Positions 10,664 through 20,505 of a stretch of DNA of 64,000 nucleotides are shown in pieces (position 1 is the stretch's first letter; every line of letters starts with the position of its first letter). This DNA comes from Silvania confinis. Lineage in GTDB: Bacteria > Pseudomonadota > Gammaproteobacteria > Enterobacterales > Enterobacteriaceae. The stretch lies in assembly GCF_025564085.1 (NCBI RefSeq), contig NZ_JAMGZJ010000076.1:248001-312000 (forward strand). The letters run 5' to 3'. The notes beneath the pieces were generated by a model. It worked only from the letters and a program-made list of their open reading frames with translations, was not told the origin of the DNA and ran no database searches. The translations under genes and the position numbers were made by a program.

Positions 10664-11107
10664 ATGAAAAACGCAACGTTCTATCTTCTGGACAATGACA
10701 CGCAGCAGGATGGCTTAAGCGCTGTCGAACAGCTGGTGTGTGAGATTGCCGCAGAACGTTGGCGCGGTGGTAAACGCGTGCTCATTGCCTGCGAAGATGA
10801 ACAGCAGGCCATCCGCCTGGATGAAGCGCTGTGGGCACGACCGCCGGAAAGCTTTGTCCCGCACAATCTGGCGGGGGAAGGGCCGCGCGGTGGCGCGCCG
10901 GTAGAGATCGCCTGGCCGCAAAAACGCAACAGCAGCCCGCGGGATATTCTGATCAGCCTGCGTATCGGCTTTGCAGATTTTGCCACCGCTTTCACAGAAG
11001 TGGTAGACTTTGTCCCTCACGAAGACTCTTTGAAACAACTGGCGCGCGAACGCTACAAAGCGTACCGCCTGGCTGGTTTTAACCTGAATACGGCAACCTG
11101 GAAATAA
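10664..11107 (+). CDS. holC: DNA polymerase III chi subunit HolC
   Basis: A 147-residue protein nearly identical to K-12 HolC. Chi pairs with psi (HolD) in the clamp loader and binds the C-terminal tail of SSB. The start [12 protein letters not shown] (10664) is chosen by homology; an in-frame ATG 11 codons earlier falls just after the REP repeat. The stop shares one base with the valS start (TAATG), an arrangement that suggests coupled translation. Confidence 0.96.
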   Translation: MKNATFYLLDNDTQQDGLSAVEQLVCEIAAERWRGGKRVLIACEDEQQAIRLDEALWARPPESFVPHNLAGEGPRGGAPVEIAWPQKRNSSPRDILISLRIGFADFATAFTEVVDFVPHEDSLKQLARERYKAYRLAGFNLNTATWK

Positions 11108-13962
11108 TGGAAAAGACATATAACCCACGCGATATCGAACAGCCGCTATACGAGCACTGGGAACAGCAGGGCTATTTCAAGCCTAACGGCGATGAAAGCA
11201 AAGAGTCCTTCTGCATCATGATCCCGCCGCCGAACGTCACCGGCAGTTTGCATATGGGTCATGCCTTCCAGCAGACCATCATGGATACCATGATCCGTTA
11301 CCAGCGCATGCAGGGTAAAAACACCCTGTGGCAGGCGGGTACCGACCATGCGGGTATTGCTACCCAGATGGTGGTCGAACGTAAAATTGCCGCTGAAGAA
11401 GGTAAAACCCGCCACGACTACGGTCGCGACGCCTTTATCGACAAAATCTGGCAGTGGAAAGCAGAATCCGGCGGCACCATTACCCGCCAGATGCGCCGCC
11501 TCGGCAACTCCGTGGACTGGGAGCGCGAGCGCTTCACCATGGACGAAGGCCTTTCCAATGCGGTGAAAGAAGTGTTCGTCCGTCTGTACAAAGAAGATCT
11601 GATTTACCGTGGCAAGCGCCTGGTTAACTGGGATCCAAAACTGCGTACCGCTATCTCTGACCTGGAAGTGGAAAACCGCGAGTCGAAAGGCTCCATGTGG
11701 CATATCCGCTATCCGCTGGCTGATGGCGCAACCACCGCAGACGGCAAAGATTATCTGGTCGTGGCAACCACCCGTCCGGAAACCCTGCTGGGCGATACCG
11801 GCGTCGCCGTTAACCCGGAAGATCCGCGCTACAAAGATCTGATTGGCAAATTCGTGGTGCTGCCGCTGGTTAATCGCCGCATTCCAGTCCTGGGCGATGA
11901 ACATGCCGACATGGAAAAAGGTACCGGCTGCGTCAAAATCACCCCGGCACACGATTTCAACGACTACGAAGTGGGCCGTCGTCACGCCCTGCCAATGATC
12001 AACATCCTGACCTTTGACGGTGATATCCGTGAAAGCGCAGAGGTGTATGACACCAAAGGCGAAGAGTCTGACGTTTACCCAAGCGACATCCCGGCTGAGT
12101 TCCAGAAGCTGGAACGTTTTGCCGCGCGTAAAGCGGTTGTTGCCGCGATTGACGCGCTGGGCCTGTTGGAAGAAGTTAAGCCACACGATCTGACCGTGCC
12201 TTACGGCGACCGTGGCGGCGTGGTTATCGAACCGATGCTCACCGACCAGTGGTACGTCCGTGCTGACGTGCTGGCGAAACCGGCGGTTGAAGCGGTTGAA
12301 AACGGTGACATTCAGTTCGTGCCGAAGCAGTACGAAAACATGTACTTCTCCTGGATGCGCGATATTCAGGACTGGTGTATCTCTCGTCAGCTGTGGTGGG
12401 GTCACCGTATCCCGGCCTGGTACGACAACGACGGCAACGTCTTTGTTGGCCGTACCGAAGAAGAAGTGCGTCAGGAAAACAACCTCGGTGCCGACGTGGC
12501 TCTGCGTCAGGACGACGACGTACTCGACACCTGGTTCTCCTCTGCGCTGTGGACCTTCTCTACCCTTGGCTGGCCTGAGAACACCGACGCGCTGCGTCAG
12601 TTCCACCCGACCAGCGTGATGGTTTCCGGCTTCGACATCATCTTCTTCTGGATTGCCCGCATGATCATGATGACCATGCACTTCATCAAAGATGAAGACG
12701 GCAAGCCGCAGATCCCGTTCAAGACCATCTACATGACCGGTCTTATCCGCGACGACGAAGGCCAGAAGATGTCCAAATCCAAGGGCAACGTAATTGACCC
12801 GCTGGATATGGTTGACGGTATCTCCCTGGAAGACCTGCTTGAGAAACGTACCGGCAACATGATGCAGCCGCAGCTGGCTGAGAAAATCGCCAAACGCACC
12901 GCGAAGCAGTTCCCGGACGGCATTGAGCCGCACGGTACTGACGCCCTGCGTTTCACCCTGGCGGCGCTGGCCTCTACCGGTCGCGACATCAACTGGGACA
13001 TGAAACGTCTGGAAGGTTACCGCAACTTCTGTAACAAGCTGTGGAACGCCAGCCGCTTTGTGCTGATGAACACCGAAGATCAGGATTGCGGCTTTAACGG
13101 CGGCGAAATGACACTGTCCCTGGCAGACCGCTGGATCCTGGCTGAATTCAACCAGACCACCAAAGCGTTCCGTGAAGCGCTGGATAGCTATCGCTTCGAT
13201 ATCGCAGCCGGCATCCTGTACGAGTTCACCTGGAACCAGTTCTGCGACTGGTATCTGGAGCTGACCAAGCCCGTCATGAACGGCGGTTCTGAGTCTGAAC
13301 TGCGCGGCACGCGCAACACGCTGATCACTGTGCTGGAAGGTCTGCTGCGCCTGGGCCACCCGATCATTCCATTTATCACCGAAACCATCTGGCAGCGTGT
13401 GAAAGTGATTACCGGCAACACAGCCGATACCATCATGCTGCAGCCGTACCCGGAATTCGATGCCGCTCAGGTTGATGAAGCCGCAGCTGCTGATACCGAA
13501 TGGCTGAAGCTGGCGATCGTTGCCGTGCGTAATATCCGCGCCGAAATGAACATCTCCCCGGGTAAACCGCTGGCGCTTCTGCTGCGTGGATGCAGCGATG
13601 CTGCAGCGCGTCGCGTCACTGAAAACAGCACCTTCCTGCAGACCATGGCGCGTCTGGAGAGCATCACCGTGCTGCCTGCAGATGATAAAGGTCCGGTTTC
13701 CGTGACCAAAATCATCGACGGCGCCGAGCTGCTGATCCCGATGGCAGGCCTGGTAGACAAAGAAGCTGAGCTGGCGCGTCTGGCGAAAGAAGTGGCGAAA
13801 GTTGACGTGGAAATCGGCAAGATCGAGAGCAAACTGTCTAATGAAGCCTTTGTTGCACGCGCCCCGGAAGCGGTTATCGCCAAAGAGCGTGAAAGAATGG
13901 TTGGTTTCGCCGATGCAAAAGCGAAGCTGATCGAGCAGCAGGCCACCATTAGCGCGCTGTGA
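11107..13962 (+). CDS. valS: Valine-tRNA ligase ValS
   Basis: A 951-residue class I synthetase, full length. The HIGH motif is HMGH at residues 49-52 within [12 protein letters not shown]; the KMSKS motif is present exactly ([10 protein letters not shown], near residue 555). The CP1 editing domain lies between them ([12 protein letters not shown]). The C-terminal coiled coil that contacts tRNA occupies about the last 70 residues ([16 protein letters not shown]). The frame is rich in favoured codons. Its stop abuts the next gene, a GNAT acetyltransferase. Confidence 0.98.
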   Translation: MEKTYNPRDIEQPLYEHWEQQGYFKPNGDESKESFCIMIPPPNVTGSLHMGHAFQQTIMDTMIRYQRMQGKNTLWQAGTDHAGIATQMVVERKIAAEEGKTRHDYGRDAFIDKIWQWKAESGGTITRQMRRLGNSVDWERERFTMDEGLSNAVKEVFVRLYKEDLIYRGKRLVNWDPKLRTAISDLEVENRESKGSMWHIRYPLADGATTADGKDYLVVATTRPETLLGDTGVAVNPEDPRYKDLIGKFVVLPLVNRRIPVLGDEHADMEKGTGCVKITPAHDFNDYEVGRRHALPMINILTFDGDIRESAEVYDTKGEESDVYPSDIPAEFQKLERFAARKAVVAAIDALGLLEEVKPHDLTVPYGDRGGVVIEPMLTDQWYVRADVLAKPAVEAVENGDIQFVPKQYENMYFSWMRDIQDWCISRQLWWGHRIPAWYDNDGNVFVGRTEEEVRQENNLGADVALRQDDDVLDTWFSSALWTFSTLGWPENTDALRQFHPTSVMVSGFDIIFFWIARMIMMTMHFIKDEDGKPQIPFKTIYMTGLIRDDEGQKMSKSKGNVIDPLDMVDGISLEDLLEKRTGNMMQPQLAEKIAKRTAKQFPDGIEPHGTDALRFTLAALASTGRDINWDMKRLEGYRNFCNKLWNASRFVLMNTEDQDCGFNGGEMTLSLADRWILAEFNQTTKAFREALDSYRFDIAAGILYEFTWNQFCDWYLELTKPVMNGGSESELRGTRNTLITVLEGLLRLGHPIIPFITETIWQRVKVITGNTADTIMLQPYPEFDAAQVDEAAAADTEWLKLAIVAVRNIRAEMNISPGKPLALLLRGCSDAAARRVTENSTFLQTMARLESITVLPADDKGPVSVTKIIDGAELLIPMAGLVDKEAELARLAKEVAKVDVEIGKIESKLSNEAFVARAPEAVIAKERERMVGFADAKAKLIEQQATISAL

Positions 13963-13973
13963 TGAGTGAAGCA

Positions 13974-14477
13974 ATGCATGTAAATGCCCCTGTAACGGCG
14001 CAGCTGCGCCGTATCACCGCCACGGATAACCCGGCTATTGCCGGCGTTATCCGCCGGGTATCCGCTGAATTCGGCCTGACGGCCGATAAAGGCTATACCG
14101 TCGCGGATCCCAATCTCGACGAACTGTACGCCCTGTACAGCCAGCCCGGCCATGCCTATTGGGTTGTCGAGCAGGATGGGCAGGTGGTGGGCGGCGGCGG
14201 CGTTGCGCCGCTCTCCTGCAGCGAGCCGGATATCTGCGAACTGCAAAAAATGTATTTTCTGCCCGTCGTGCGTGGACAAGGCTTAGCCAAAAAACTGGCG
14301 CTACAGGCGCTGGATCACGCCCGTGCGCAAGGTTTTACTCGCTGTTATCTTGAAACCACCGCCTTCCTCACCGAAGCCATCAGGCTGTACGAGCATCTCG
14401 GCTTTGAGCACATCGACCAGCCTCTGGGTTGTACCGGGCATGTGGATTGCGAAGTACGGATGCTGAAAACGCTTTAA
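13974..14477 (+). CDS. yjgM: GNAT-family N-acetyltransferase YjgM
   Basis: A single GNAT domain of 167 residues, close to K-12 YjgM through most of its length (for example [26 protein letters not shown] and [12 protein letters not shown]). The acetyl-CoA loop is [11 protein letters not shown]. The substrate is unknown. I chose ATG 13974 because it gives the K-12 length; ATG 13962, overlapping the valS stop (TGATG), would add four residues and is possible. In K-12 yjgN lies between yjgM and valS; it is absent here. Confidence 0.92.
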   Translation: MHVNAPVTAQLRRITATDNPAIAGVIRRVSAEFGLTADKGYTVADPNLDELYALYSQPGHAYWVVEQDGQVVGGGGVAPLSCSEPDICELQKMYFLPVVRGQGLAKKLALQALDHARAQGFTRCYLETTAFLTEAIRLYEHLGFEHIDQPLGCTGHVDCEVRMLKTL

Positions 14478-14558
14478 CCCTTTCCTGCCCCCTTCTGTTA
14501 AGCGGCTGTAAACTGAATGCTCTACACTCTCAGTTCAACACCAACATGGGGAAAAATG

Positions 14559-15578
14559 ATGTCGAAAATCAAAAGCTACGCCGCACCGCAGGCGGGTGCA
14601 GAACTTGAACTGTACGAATACGATGCGGGCGAGCTGAAAGCAGAAGACGTTGAAGTTCAGGTCGATTACTGCGGCATCTGCCACTCCGATCTGTCGATGA
14701 TCGATAACGAATGGGGCTTCTCAAGCTATCCGCTGATTGCCGGTCATGAGGTCATTGGCCGCGTGGTCGCACTCGGCAGCGCTGCGCAGGAAAAAGGGCT
14801 GAAGATCGGCCAGCGCGTAGGCATTGGCTGGACCGCCCGCAGCTGCGGGCATTGCGATGCCTGTATCAGCGGCAACCAGATTAACTGTCTCGAAGGCGCC
14901 ACGCCGACCATCCTGAACAACGGTGGTTTCGCCGATAAACTGCGCGCCGACTGGCAGTGGGTTATTCCGTTGCCGGACAGCATTGATATTGAATCCGCCG
15001 GTCCGCTGCTGTGCGGCGGGATCACCGTCTTCAAACCTCTCCTGATGCATCACGTCACCGCCACCAGCCGCGTGGGCGTCATTGGTATTGGCGGTCTGGG
15101 GCACATTGCGATCAAGCTGCTGCATGCGATGGGCTGCGAAGTCACGGCCTTTAGCTCTAATCCGGCGAAAGAGAAAGAAGTGCTGGCGATGGGTGCCGAT
15201 AAGGTCGTTAACAGCCGCGATCCAGAGCTGTTGAAAGCGCTGGCCGGTCAGTTTGATCTGATCATCAATACCGTTAACGTCGATCTCGACTGGCAACCGT
15301 ACTTTGAAGCGCTGGCTTACGGCGGTAATTTCCATACCGTCGGTGCCGTCCTGAAGCCGCTGCCGGTGCCTGCATTCACGCTGATTGGCGGCGATCGCAG
15401 CGTATCGGGATCTGCGACAGGTACACCTTACGAGCTGCGTAAGCTGATGAAGTTTGCCGGCCGCACCAAAGTCGCGCCAACGACCGAACTGTATCCGATG
15501 TCGAAAATCAACGAAGCTATCCAGCACGTACGCGACGGCAAAGCCCGTTATCGCGTGGTGCTGAAAGCGGATTTCTAA
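14559..15578 (+). CDS. ahr: NADPH-dependent aldehyde reductase Ahr (YjgB)
   Basis: A 339-residue zinc alcohol dehydrogenase of the cinnamyl-alcohol type, closely matching K-12 Ahr, which reduces a broad range of aldehydes with NADPH. Catalytic zinc ligands lie in CGICHSD and AGHEVIGRV; the structural zinc site is [15 protein letters not shown]. The nucleotide loop is GIGGLGHIA. Of two adjacent ATGs the second (14559) is better placed after GGGGA. In K-12 ahr sits next to leuX and the idn genes; here it follows yjgM. Confidence 0.94.
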   Translation: MSKIKSYAAPQAGAELELYEYDAGELKAEDVEVQVDYCGICHSDLSMIDNEWGFSSYPLIAGHEVIGRVVALGSAAQEKGLKIGQRVGIGWTARSCGHCDACISGNQINCLEGATPTILNNGGFADKLRADWQWVIPLPDSIDIESAGPLLCGGITVFKPLLMHHVTATSRVGVIGIGGLGHIAIKLLHAMGCEVTAFSSNPAKEKEVLAMGADKVVNSRDPELLKALAGQFDLIINTVNVDLDWQPYFEALAYGGNFHTVGAVLKPLPVPAFTLIGGDRSVSGSATGTPYELRKLMKFAGRTKVAPTTELYPMSKINEAIQHVRDGKARYRVVLKADF

Positions 15579-15587
15579 GCCGTAATT

Positions 15588-15613
15588 GCCCGGTAGCGCT
15601 ACGCTTACCGGGC
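15588..15613. repeat. REP-type palindrome between ahr and the dihydroxyacetone kinase gene
   Basis: GCCCGGTAGCG and CGCTTACCGGGC form an imperfect palindrome between two convergent genes. The core GCGCTACGCTTACC is shared with the REP pair after pepA. It probably acts as a transcript end or stabiliser for both genes. Confidence 0.8.
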
Positions 15614-15622
15614 GTTTCCCCA

Positions 15623-17260
15623 CTACCGCACTAACGCGCCAAACACCTCTGCAACCGCCACCGCGCCAGGATCGGTCACCCCAGTCAGATTCTCTTTGTT
15701 GACGTACGATGAACGTCCGGCACCGGCTTTTTGCATGCTGGCCGTGGCTTCTGCCCCCTTTTTCGCGGCCTCTGCTGCAGCCTGGATGTCCCCTTTGTGC
15801 AGCGCTTCCAGCGCGGGCTGTAGGGCATCGATCAAGGTCCGATCGCCGAGATCCGCCCCGCCGTAGTGCTTCATTTGCGAAAGACCGTTTAACAGCGAAT
15901 CCGGCAGCGGTTTACCGTCGGCCAGCGCCTGGCCTGCTGCGGTGAAGAAGATCGACATCAGTACCCCACTCGATCCGCCCATTACCGTTGCCAGCCGCTC
16001 GCCCACCAGCAGCAACAGCGCAGGCAGATCATTTAGCGGCAGTCGATCCTCTTCCAGCCATTGCGCAATATCCCGTGCGCCTTGCGCAAAGGTCGAGCCG
16101 GTATCCCCATCACCCACTTTGGCATCCAGCGCATTCAGGCGGCTTTCCAGACCGATCAGCGTCTGCGTCGCCACCGCGACGTACTCTGCCACCTGCGCAT
16201 TGGCAGAAGGGGTAAACTCAACGCGATCCTCGAGCGCGGTGTGCGCCAGCGTGCGCAGCGGGGAAAACGCCACCGGCTTCTGCCAGCCCAGGGTCTCTAC
16301 AGGTGCGTTAAGCGCCTGCTCAAAGGATGCGTTAAGCTTGAGCAGCGAGAGCGAAAAGCCTTTCATGTCCAGCGAACTCACCAGTGGTGCAGGGCCAATC
16401 AGATACGCAATCTTCTCTTTGAGCGCCGAATGCGCCAGCTCTTTGGTCAGCAGCGCCATCTCCAGCGCCGACACCCCGCCAAGATTGTTAATCAGCACCG
16501 CAAAACGCCCCTCGCCCGCCTGTTCGGCCAGCGGTTTTACCAGCGTGTCGATAATCGCTTTACTGTTTTGCGACGCCACCACCGATGCCCCAGGTTCGCC
16601 GTGAATGCCCAGCCCCAGCTCAACGTGGCCCGGCTTAATGCGCCCCTCCTCCTCGTCGCTGCCCGGCAGACTACAGGTTTGCATCGCCACCCCCAGGCTC
16701 CAGAGGTTGTCGCAGGCCTGACGGGCGACATCGCGCACGTCACGTAACGACTTGCCCTGTTCCGCCGCATGCCCGGCAATCTTATGCACCAGCGCCGTTC
16801 CGGCAATGCCGCGGGGCTGCTTGTTATCCGGCAGGGCAATGTCATCTGCGACGATCACCATCTCCACTTTGAGCCCGTAGCGCTTGGCTCGCTCTGCCGC
16901 GAGGCCAAAGTTGAGACGATCCCCGGTGTAGTTTTTCACGATCAGCAGGCAGCCGCGATCGCCGGTCACCGCAACGATGGCATTCAGCACCGCCTCCACG
17001 CTCGGTGAAGCAAACAGATCGCCACAGACCGCGGCGGTGAGCATCCCTTTGCCAACAAACCCGGCATGTGCCGGTTCATGACCCGATCCGCCGCCGGAGA
17101 TCACCGCCACGCGGCTTTTATCCCAGTCGGCGCGTACCACCACCCGAATGGCCGGATCGCTCTCCAGTCTGACAAGATTGCCGTGTGGGGCCGAGATCAG
17201 CATACCTTCGATAGCGTCATTAACCAGTTGTTTACGGTCGTTAAAAAAGAATCTGGACAT
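15623..17260 (-). CDS. dhaK: ATP-dependent dihydroxyacetone kinase (DhaK-DhaL single chain)
   Basis: A 545-residue two-domain kinase that phosphorylates dihydroxyacetone with ATP. The DhaK domain (about 1-330) has GGGSGHEPAHAG and His220 in GLGIHGEPG, the residue that binds the substrate carbonyl in the Citrobacter freundii enzyme. The DhaL domain (about 345-545) has KVGDGDTGSTFAQGA, whose aspartates bind Mg-ATP. Both domains in one chain and no dhaM nearby argue against the PTS-driven K-12 system. In K-12 the gap between ahr and yjgR holds the idn genes instead. Symbol by family only. Confidence 0.9.
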   Translation of the reverse strand: MSRFFFNDRKQLVNDAIEGMLISAPHGNLVRLESDPAIRVVVRADWDKSRVAVISGGGSGHEPAHAGFVGKGMLTAAVCGDLFASPSVEAVLNAIVAVTGDRGCLLIVKNYTGDRLNFGLAAERAKRYGLKVEMVIVADDIALPDNKQPRGIAGTALVHKIAGHAAEQGKSLRDVRDVARQACDNLWSLGVAMQTCSLPGSDEEEGRIKPGHVELGLGIHGEPGASVVASQNSKAIIDTLVKPLAEQAGEGRFAVLINNLGGVSALEMALLTKELAHSALKEKIAYLIGPAPLVSSLDMKGFSLSLLKLNASFEQALNAPVETLGWQKPVAFSPLRTLAHTALEDRVEFTPSANAQVAEYVAVATQTLIGLESRLNALDAKVGDGDTGSTFAQGARDIAQWLEEDRLPLNDLPALLLLVGERLATVMGGSSGVLMSIFFTAAGQALADGKPLPDSLLNGLSQMKHYGGADLGDRTLIDALQPALEALHKGDIQAAAEAAKKGAEATASMQKAGAGRSSYVNKENLTGVTDPGAVAVAEVFGALVR

Positions 17261-17397
17261 AGTTCCTCAAATTATTGTTAGCCGTATGCAAAAGCATAGT
17301 CCGCACTGGATATTGCGCCGCAAACTGAACAATTGCCCCACTCATTTTACCGGCAGGTTGCCTATACTCGACGCAGGACTCAACGAGGAAGCGCATC

Positions 17398-18900
17398 ATG
17401 AGTACACCCCTGCTGATTGCCCGCACGCTGGACAACGAGCTGTTTTTACTGCCCGCCATGGCGAACCGACATGGCCTGATCACCGGCGCTACCGGCACGG
17501 GAAAAACCGTGACGCTGCAAAAGCTGGCCGAATCCTTTTCAGACATCGGTGTGCCGGTGTTTATGGCCGACGTGAAAGGCGATCTCAGCGGGGTCGCACT
17601 GGAGGGGGTCGGGTCAGAGAAGCTGCTTGAACGGCTCAAAAACATCGGCGTAACCGACTGGCAGCCGCAAACTAATCCCGTCGTCGTGTGGGATATCTTT
17701 GGCGCGAAAGGCCACCCGGTGCGCGCCACCGTGTCCGATCTGGGGCCGCTATTGCTGGCCCGTCTGCTTAATCTGAACGACGTCCAGTCGGGAGTGCTGA
17801 ACATTATCTTCCGCATCGCCGACGAGCAGGGTTTATTGCTCCTCGACTTCAAAGACCTGCGCGCCATTACGCAGTACATAGGCGATAACGCGAAAGCCTT
17901 CCAGACGCAGTACGGCAATATCAGCCCGGCTTCCATCGGGGCGATTCAGCGCGGATTACTTACCCTCGAGCAACAGGGCGCCGAGCATTTCTTTGGTGAA
18001 CCGATGCTGGATATCAAAGACTGGATGCGCACCGACAGTAACGGCAAGGGCATCATTAACATTCTGAGCGCAGAGAAGCTTTACCAGATGCCGAAGCTGT
18101 ACGCGGCCAGCCTGCTGTGGATGCTTTCTGAACTGTTTGAGCAACTGCCGGAAGCCGGCGATCTGGATAAACCCAAACTGGTCTTTTTCTTTGACGAAGC
18201 CCACCTGCTGTTCAGCGATGCACCGCAGGTGCTGCTCGACAAGATAGAACAAGTGATTCGTCTGATCCGTTCCAAAGGGGTTGGGGTGTATTTTGTGACC
18301 CAGAACCCCGGCGACATTCCCGACAACGTGCTGGGCCAGTTAGGGAATCGCGTTCAGCATGCCCTGCGCGCCTTTACGCCAAAAGATCAGAAGGCCGTCA
18401 AAGCCGCGGCGCAAACCATGCGCGCCAATCCGGCGTTCGATACCGAAGCCGCCATCCAGGCGCTGGGCACCGGCGAGGCACTGATTTCATTTCTGGATGC
18501 CAAAGGTAGCCCGTCGATGGTCGCCCGTGCGATGGTCATCGCCCCCTGCTCGCGGATGGGGCCGGTCAGCGAGGATGAGCGTAATGGGCTTATCAATCAC
18601 TCCCCGCTCTACGGTAAGTACGAGGATCAGGTGGACCGCGAGTCCGCGTTCGAAATGCTGCAAAAAGGCGTTCAGACCAGCCCTGACCAACAGCAGGCCC
18701 CTGCCGCTAAAGGCCAGCCTGCCGATGCCGACGAGGGGATCTTCGGCGGCTTAAAAGACATTCTGTTTGGCAGCACCGGTCCGCGCGGCGGGAAGCGCGA
18801 TGGCGTGATGCAAACCATGGCGAAAAGCGCCGCACGTCAGGTGACCAACCAGATCGTGCGCGGCATGCTGGGCAGTTTACTGGGCGGACGACGTCGATAA
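17398..18900 (+). CDS. yjgR: Putative NTPase YjgR (DUF853, HerA-like)
   Basis: A 500-residue P-loop NTPase related to HerA/FtsK-type ATPases. Walker A is GATGTGKT at residues 30-37; Walker B is [12 protein letters not shown]. The tail has a low-complexity segment ([17 protein letters not shown]) and ends [11 protein letters not shown]. Its cellular role is not known. It appears complete. The last 24 bases overlap the convergent yhcC stop, and the right junction of the relocated block lies here. Confidence 0.93.
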   Translation: MSTPLLIARTLDNELFLLPAMANRHGLITGATGTGKTVTLQKLAESFSDIGVPVFMADVKGDLSGVALEGVGSEKLLERLKNIGVTDWQPQTNPVVVWDIFGAKGHPVRATVSDLGPLLLARLLNLNDVQSGVLNIIFRIADEQGLLLLDFKDLRAITQYIGDNAKAFQTQYGNISPASIGAIQRGLLTLEQQGAEHFFGEPMLDIKDWMRTDSNGKGIINILSAEKLYQMPKLYAASLLWMLSELFEQLPEAGDLDKPKLVFFFDEAHLLFSDAPQVLLDKIEQVIRLIRSKGVGVYFVTQNPGDIPDNVLGQLGNRVQHALRAFTPKDQKAVKAAAQTMRANPAFDTEAAIQALGTGEALISFLDAKGSPSMVARAMVIAPCSRMGPVSEDERNGLINHSPLYGKYEDQVDRESAFEMLQKGVQTSPDQQQAPAAKGQPADADEGIFGGLKDILFGSTGPRGGKRDGVMQTMAKSAARQVTNQIVRGMLGSLLGGRRR

Positions 18901-19821
18901 CGCGGGCATCCAGGGCCTACCGAGCGCCGAGCCCTGTACGCCCTGTGCATTCAGATAGCGGTCCAACTCCACCATGCCCGTCCAACGGTTCTCGCACCAC
19001 AGCGGTGCCAGCAGCGTCGGGCGACGCGCGCTGGCGGAGATTCGATGATAAACCACCTCCGGCGGCGTGTGCCGGATCATCTCGCCTGCCGTCGCCACAT
19101 AGTCGTCCAGTTCGATCCCGCTCAGACGCCCTGCTTTCCAGGCTTTGGCCATAATGCTGCCCGTCACGATGTGCAGTGGGTGCAGCTTAATACCGTCAAC
19201 GCCGGTCTCGATGACTTTATGCAGGGTTTCCAGCGCGTGATGCTGCTCTTCCCCCGGCAGGCCGACAATCAGGTGGGTGCAGACTTTAAGCCCGCGCTCG
19301 CGCGCCAGACGAGTAGTGCGCTGATAGCAGGCAAAATCGTGGCCCCGGTTAATGCGATGCAGGGTTTTATCGTGCGCGGTCTGCAGCCCCAGCTCCAGCC
19401 AGATCTCATACCCCTGCTCATGGTAGTCGCTGAGCAGATCGAGCACCGCGTCCGGCACACAGTCCGGGCGCGTACCGACGCACAGCCCAACGATGTTCGC
19501 CTGGCTCACCGCCTGCTGATACATGGATCGCAGCACCTGCACTTCTGCCCAGGTGCTGGTATAGGCTTGAAAATAGGCCAGATACTGCTTCGCGCGATTT
19601 ACTAACGTCGCCTGATGGGCCAGCTGGTCGGCAATAGACTGATGCTGCTGCGCCTCGTCGGCAAATGAGGCCACATTACAGAACGTGCAGCCGCCACGCC
19701 CGATGGTGCCGTCGCGATTCGGGCAGCTAAAACCCCCGTGGAGCGACAGCTTATGGACCTTTTGCCCATAGCGGCGCGAAAGATCCCCACCAAACATGTT
19801 GACTAATTTCTGTAACTGCAT
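18877..19821 (-). CDS. yhcC: Radical SAM protein YhcC
   Basis: A 314-residue radical SAM protein of the TIGR01212 family. The iron-sulfur cluster is bound by the cysteines in [16 protein letters not shown]. The start [12 protein letters not shown] (19821) is chosen by homology; 14 further in-frame codons upstream lack support. Function is unproven, though the fold suggests RNA or cofactor modification. As I recall K-12 YhcC, it has 309 residues; this one follows it to GRPWMP, then ends in an unrelated tail (ALSTSSAQ) read from the strand opposite the end of yjgR. Confidence 0.93.
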   Translation of the reverse strand: MQLQKLVNMFGGDLSRRYGQKVHKLSLHGGFSCPNRDGTIGRGGCTFCNVASFADEAQQHQSIADQLAHQATLVNRAKQYLAYFQAYTSTWAEVQVLRSMYQQAVSQANIVGLCVGTRPDCVPDAVLDLLSDYHEQGYEIWLELGLQTAHDKTLHRINRGHDFACYQRTTRLARERGLKVCTHLIVGLPGEEQHHALETLHKVIETGVDGIKLHPLHIVTGSIMAKAWKAGRLSGIELDDYVATAGEMIRHTPPEVVYHRISASARRPTLLAPLWCENRWTGMVELDRYLNAQGVQGSALGRPWMPALSTSSAQ

Positions 19822-20414
19822 AATCTGATAGACCGCCCCGTTGAAAGGGGACAAGCCTGCCATTTTTAGCCTCCATCGGCGATGACCTGGATCAATCGTC
19901 CTGGTGCGCTTTTATCTTTTGCATAATTACCCAGGATAACTGCAATTTCATTCAACCCTCTTTTAATTACTTTTCCTTATGTTCTGCAGGTTTTTTTCAC
20001 TTATAGCGCCTGAGCTTAAAAACAGTGACATCATGCGGGTTTACGCCTCAAGGCAGAATAAAACTCCGCATAAATCACGCCGTTCAGCACGCTACGGTGA
20101 TAATACCGCTTTCATATAGTGAGTCAGATCACACTATCCTGACGGCTACAGTTAGGTTACTGGGATGTGAATTTAGGTAAATAATCAAATATATCAATGC
20201 ACTAAGCCCCCTTTAGCACATTATTGTATAAATAAGTTTGCCATTTGACCTATGTACCGATTCCCGATAAGTTGGAAATCCGCTGGAAGCTTTCTGGATG
20301 AGCAGCCTGCTCATCATATTTATGCAGTAATTGAGATTCCCTCTAGAAGCAAGTCCTCAAACTTGTTTGACCTGTGCGAAAAGGATATTAAGAGGGCGAA
20401 TGCGAGGTACGCGT
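19822..20414. promoter_or_regulatory. gltB upstream region with CRP-like site
   Basis: A 593-base AT-rich gap between the divergent yhcC and the gltB leader ORF. AGTGA-N6-TCACA at 20118-20133 fits a CRP site at nine of ten half-site positions. The stretch 20160-20245 is very AT-rich, with TATAAAT-like sequence near 20229. In E. coli the gltBDF operon is controlled by Lrp, IHF, CRP and ArgR; Lrp and IHF sites are too degenerate for me to place. Confidence 0.6.
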
Positions 20415-20504
20415 ATGAAACGCAAACCCCGTCGCCGCGCTCTTTCTGTGCCTGTGCGTCACGGTCTGGAGGGGAGTCCCGCAGAGCCTGGGGAGGTTCA
20501 CTGA
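20415..20504 (+). CDS. Small leader ORF immediately before gltB
   Basis: Twenty-nine codons, beginning [14 protein letters not shown], end in TGA one base before the gltB ATG (TGATATG). The start resembles the N-terminal extension given for K-12 GltB in some annotations (MTRKPRRHALSVPV), but here the frame closes before the conserved MLYDKSLE. The likely gltB ribosome binding site GGGGAGG (20490-20496) lies inside it. It could be a translated, coupled leader peptide. Whether it is translated cannot be told from sequence. Confidence 0.6.
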   Translation: MKRKPRRRALSVPVRHGLEGSPAEPGEVH

Positions 20505-20505
20505 T

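Noticed and set aside
11146..13974. Open frame of 942 codons on the minus strand across valS
   Set aside because: It is the mirror of a highly expressed gene with strong codon bias, has no recognisable domain and overlaps an intact synthetase completely.
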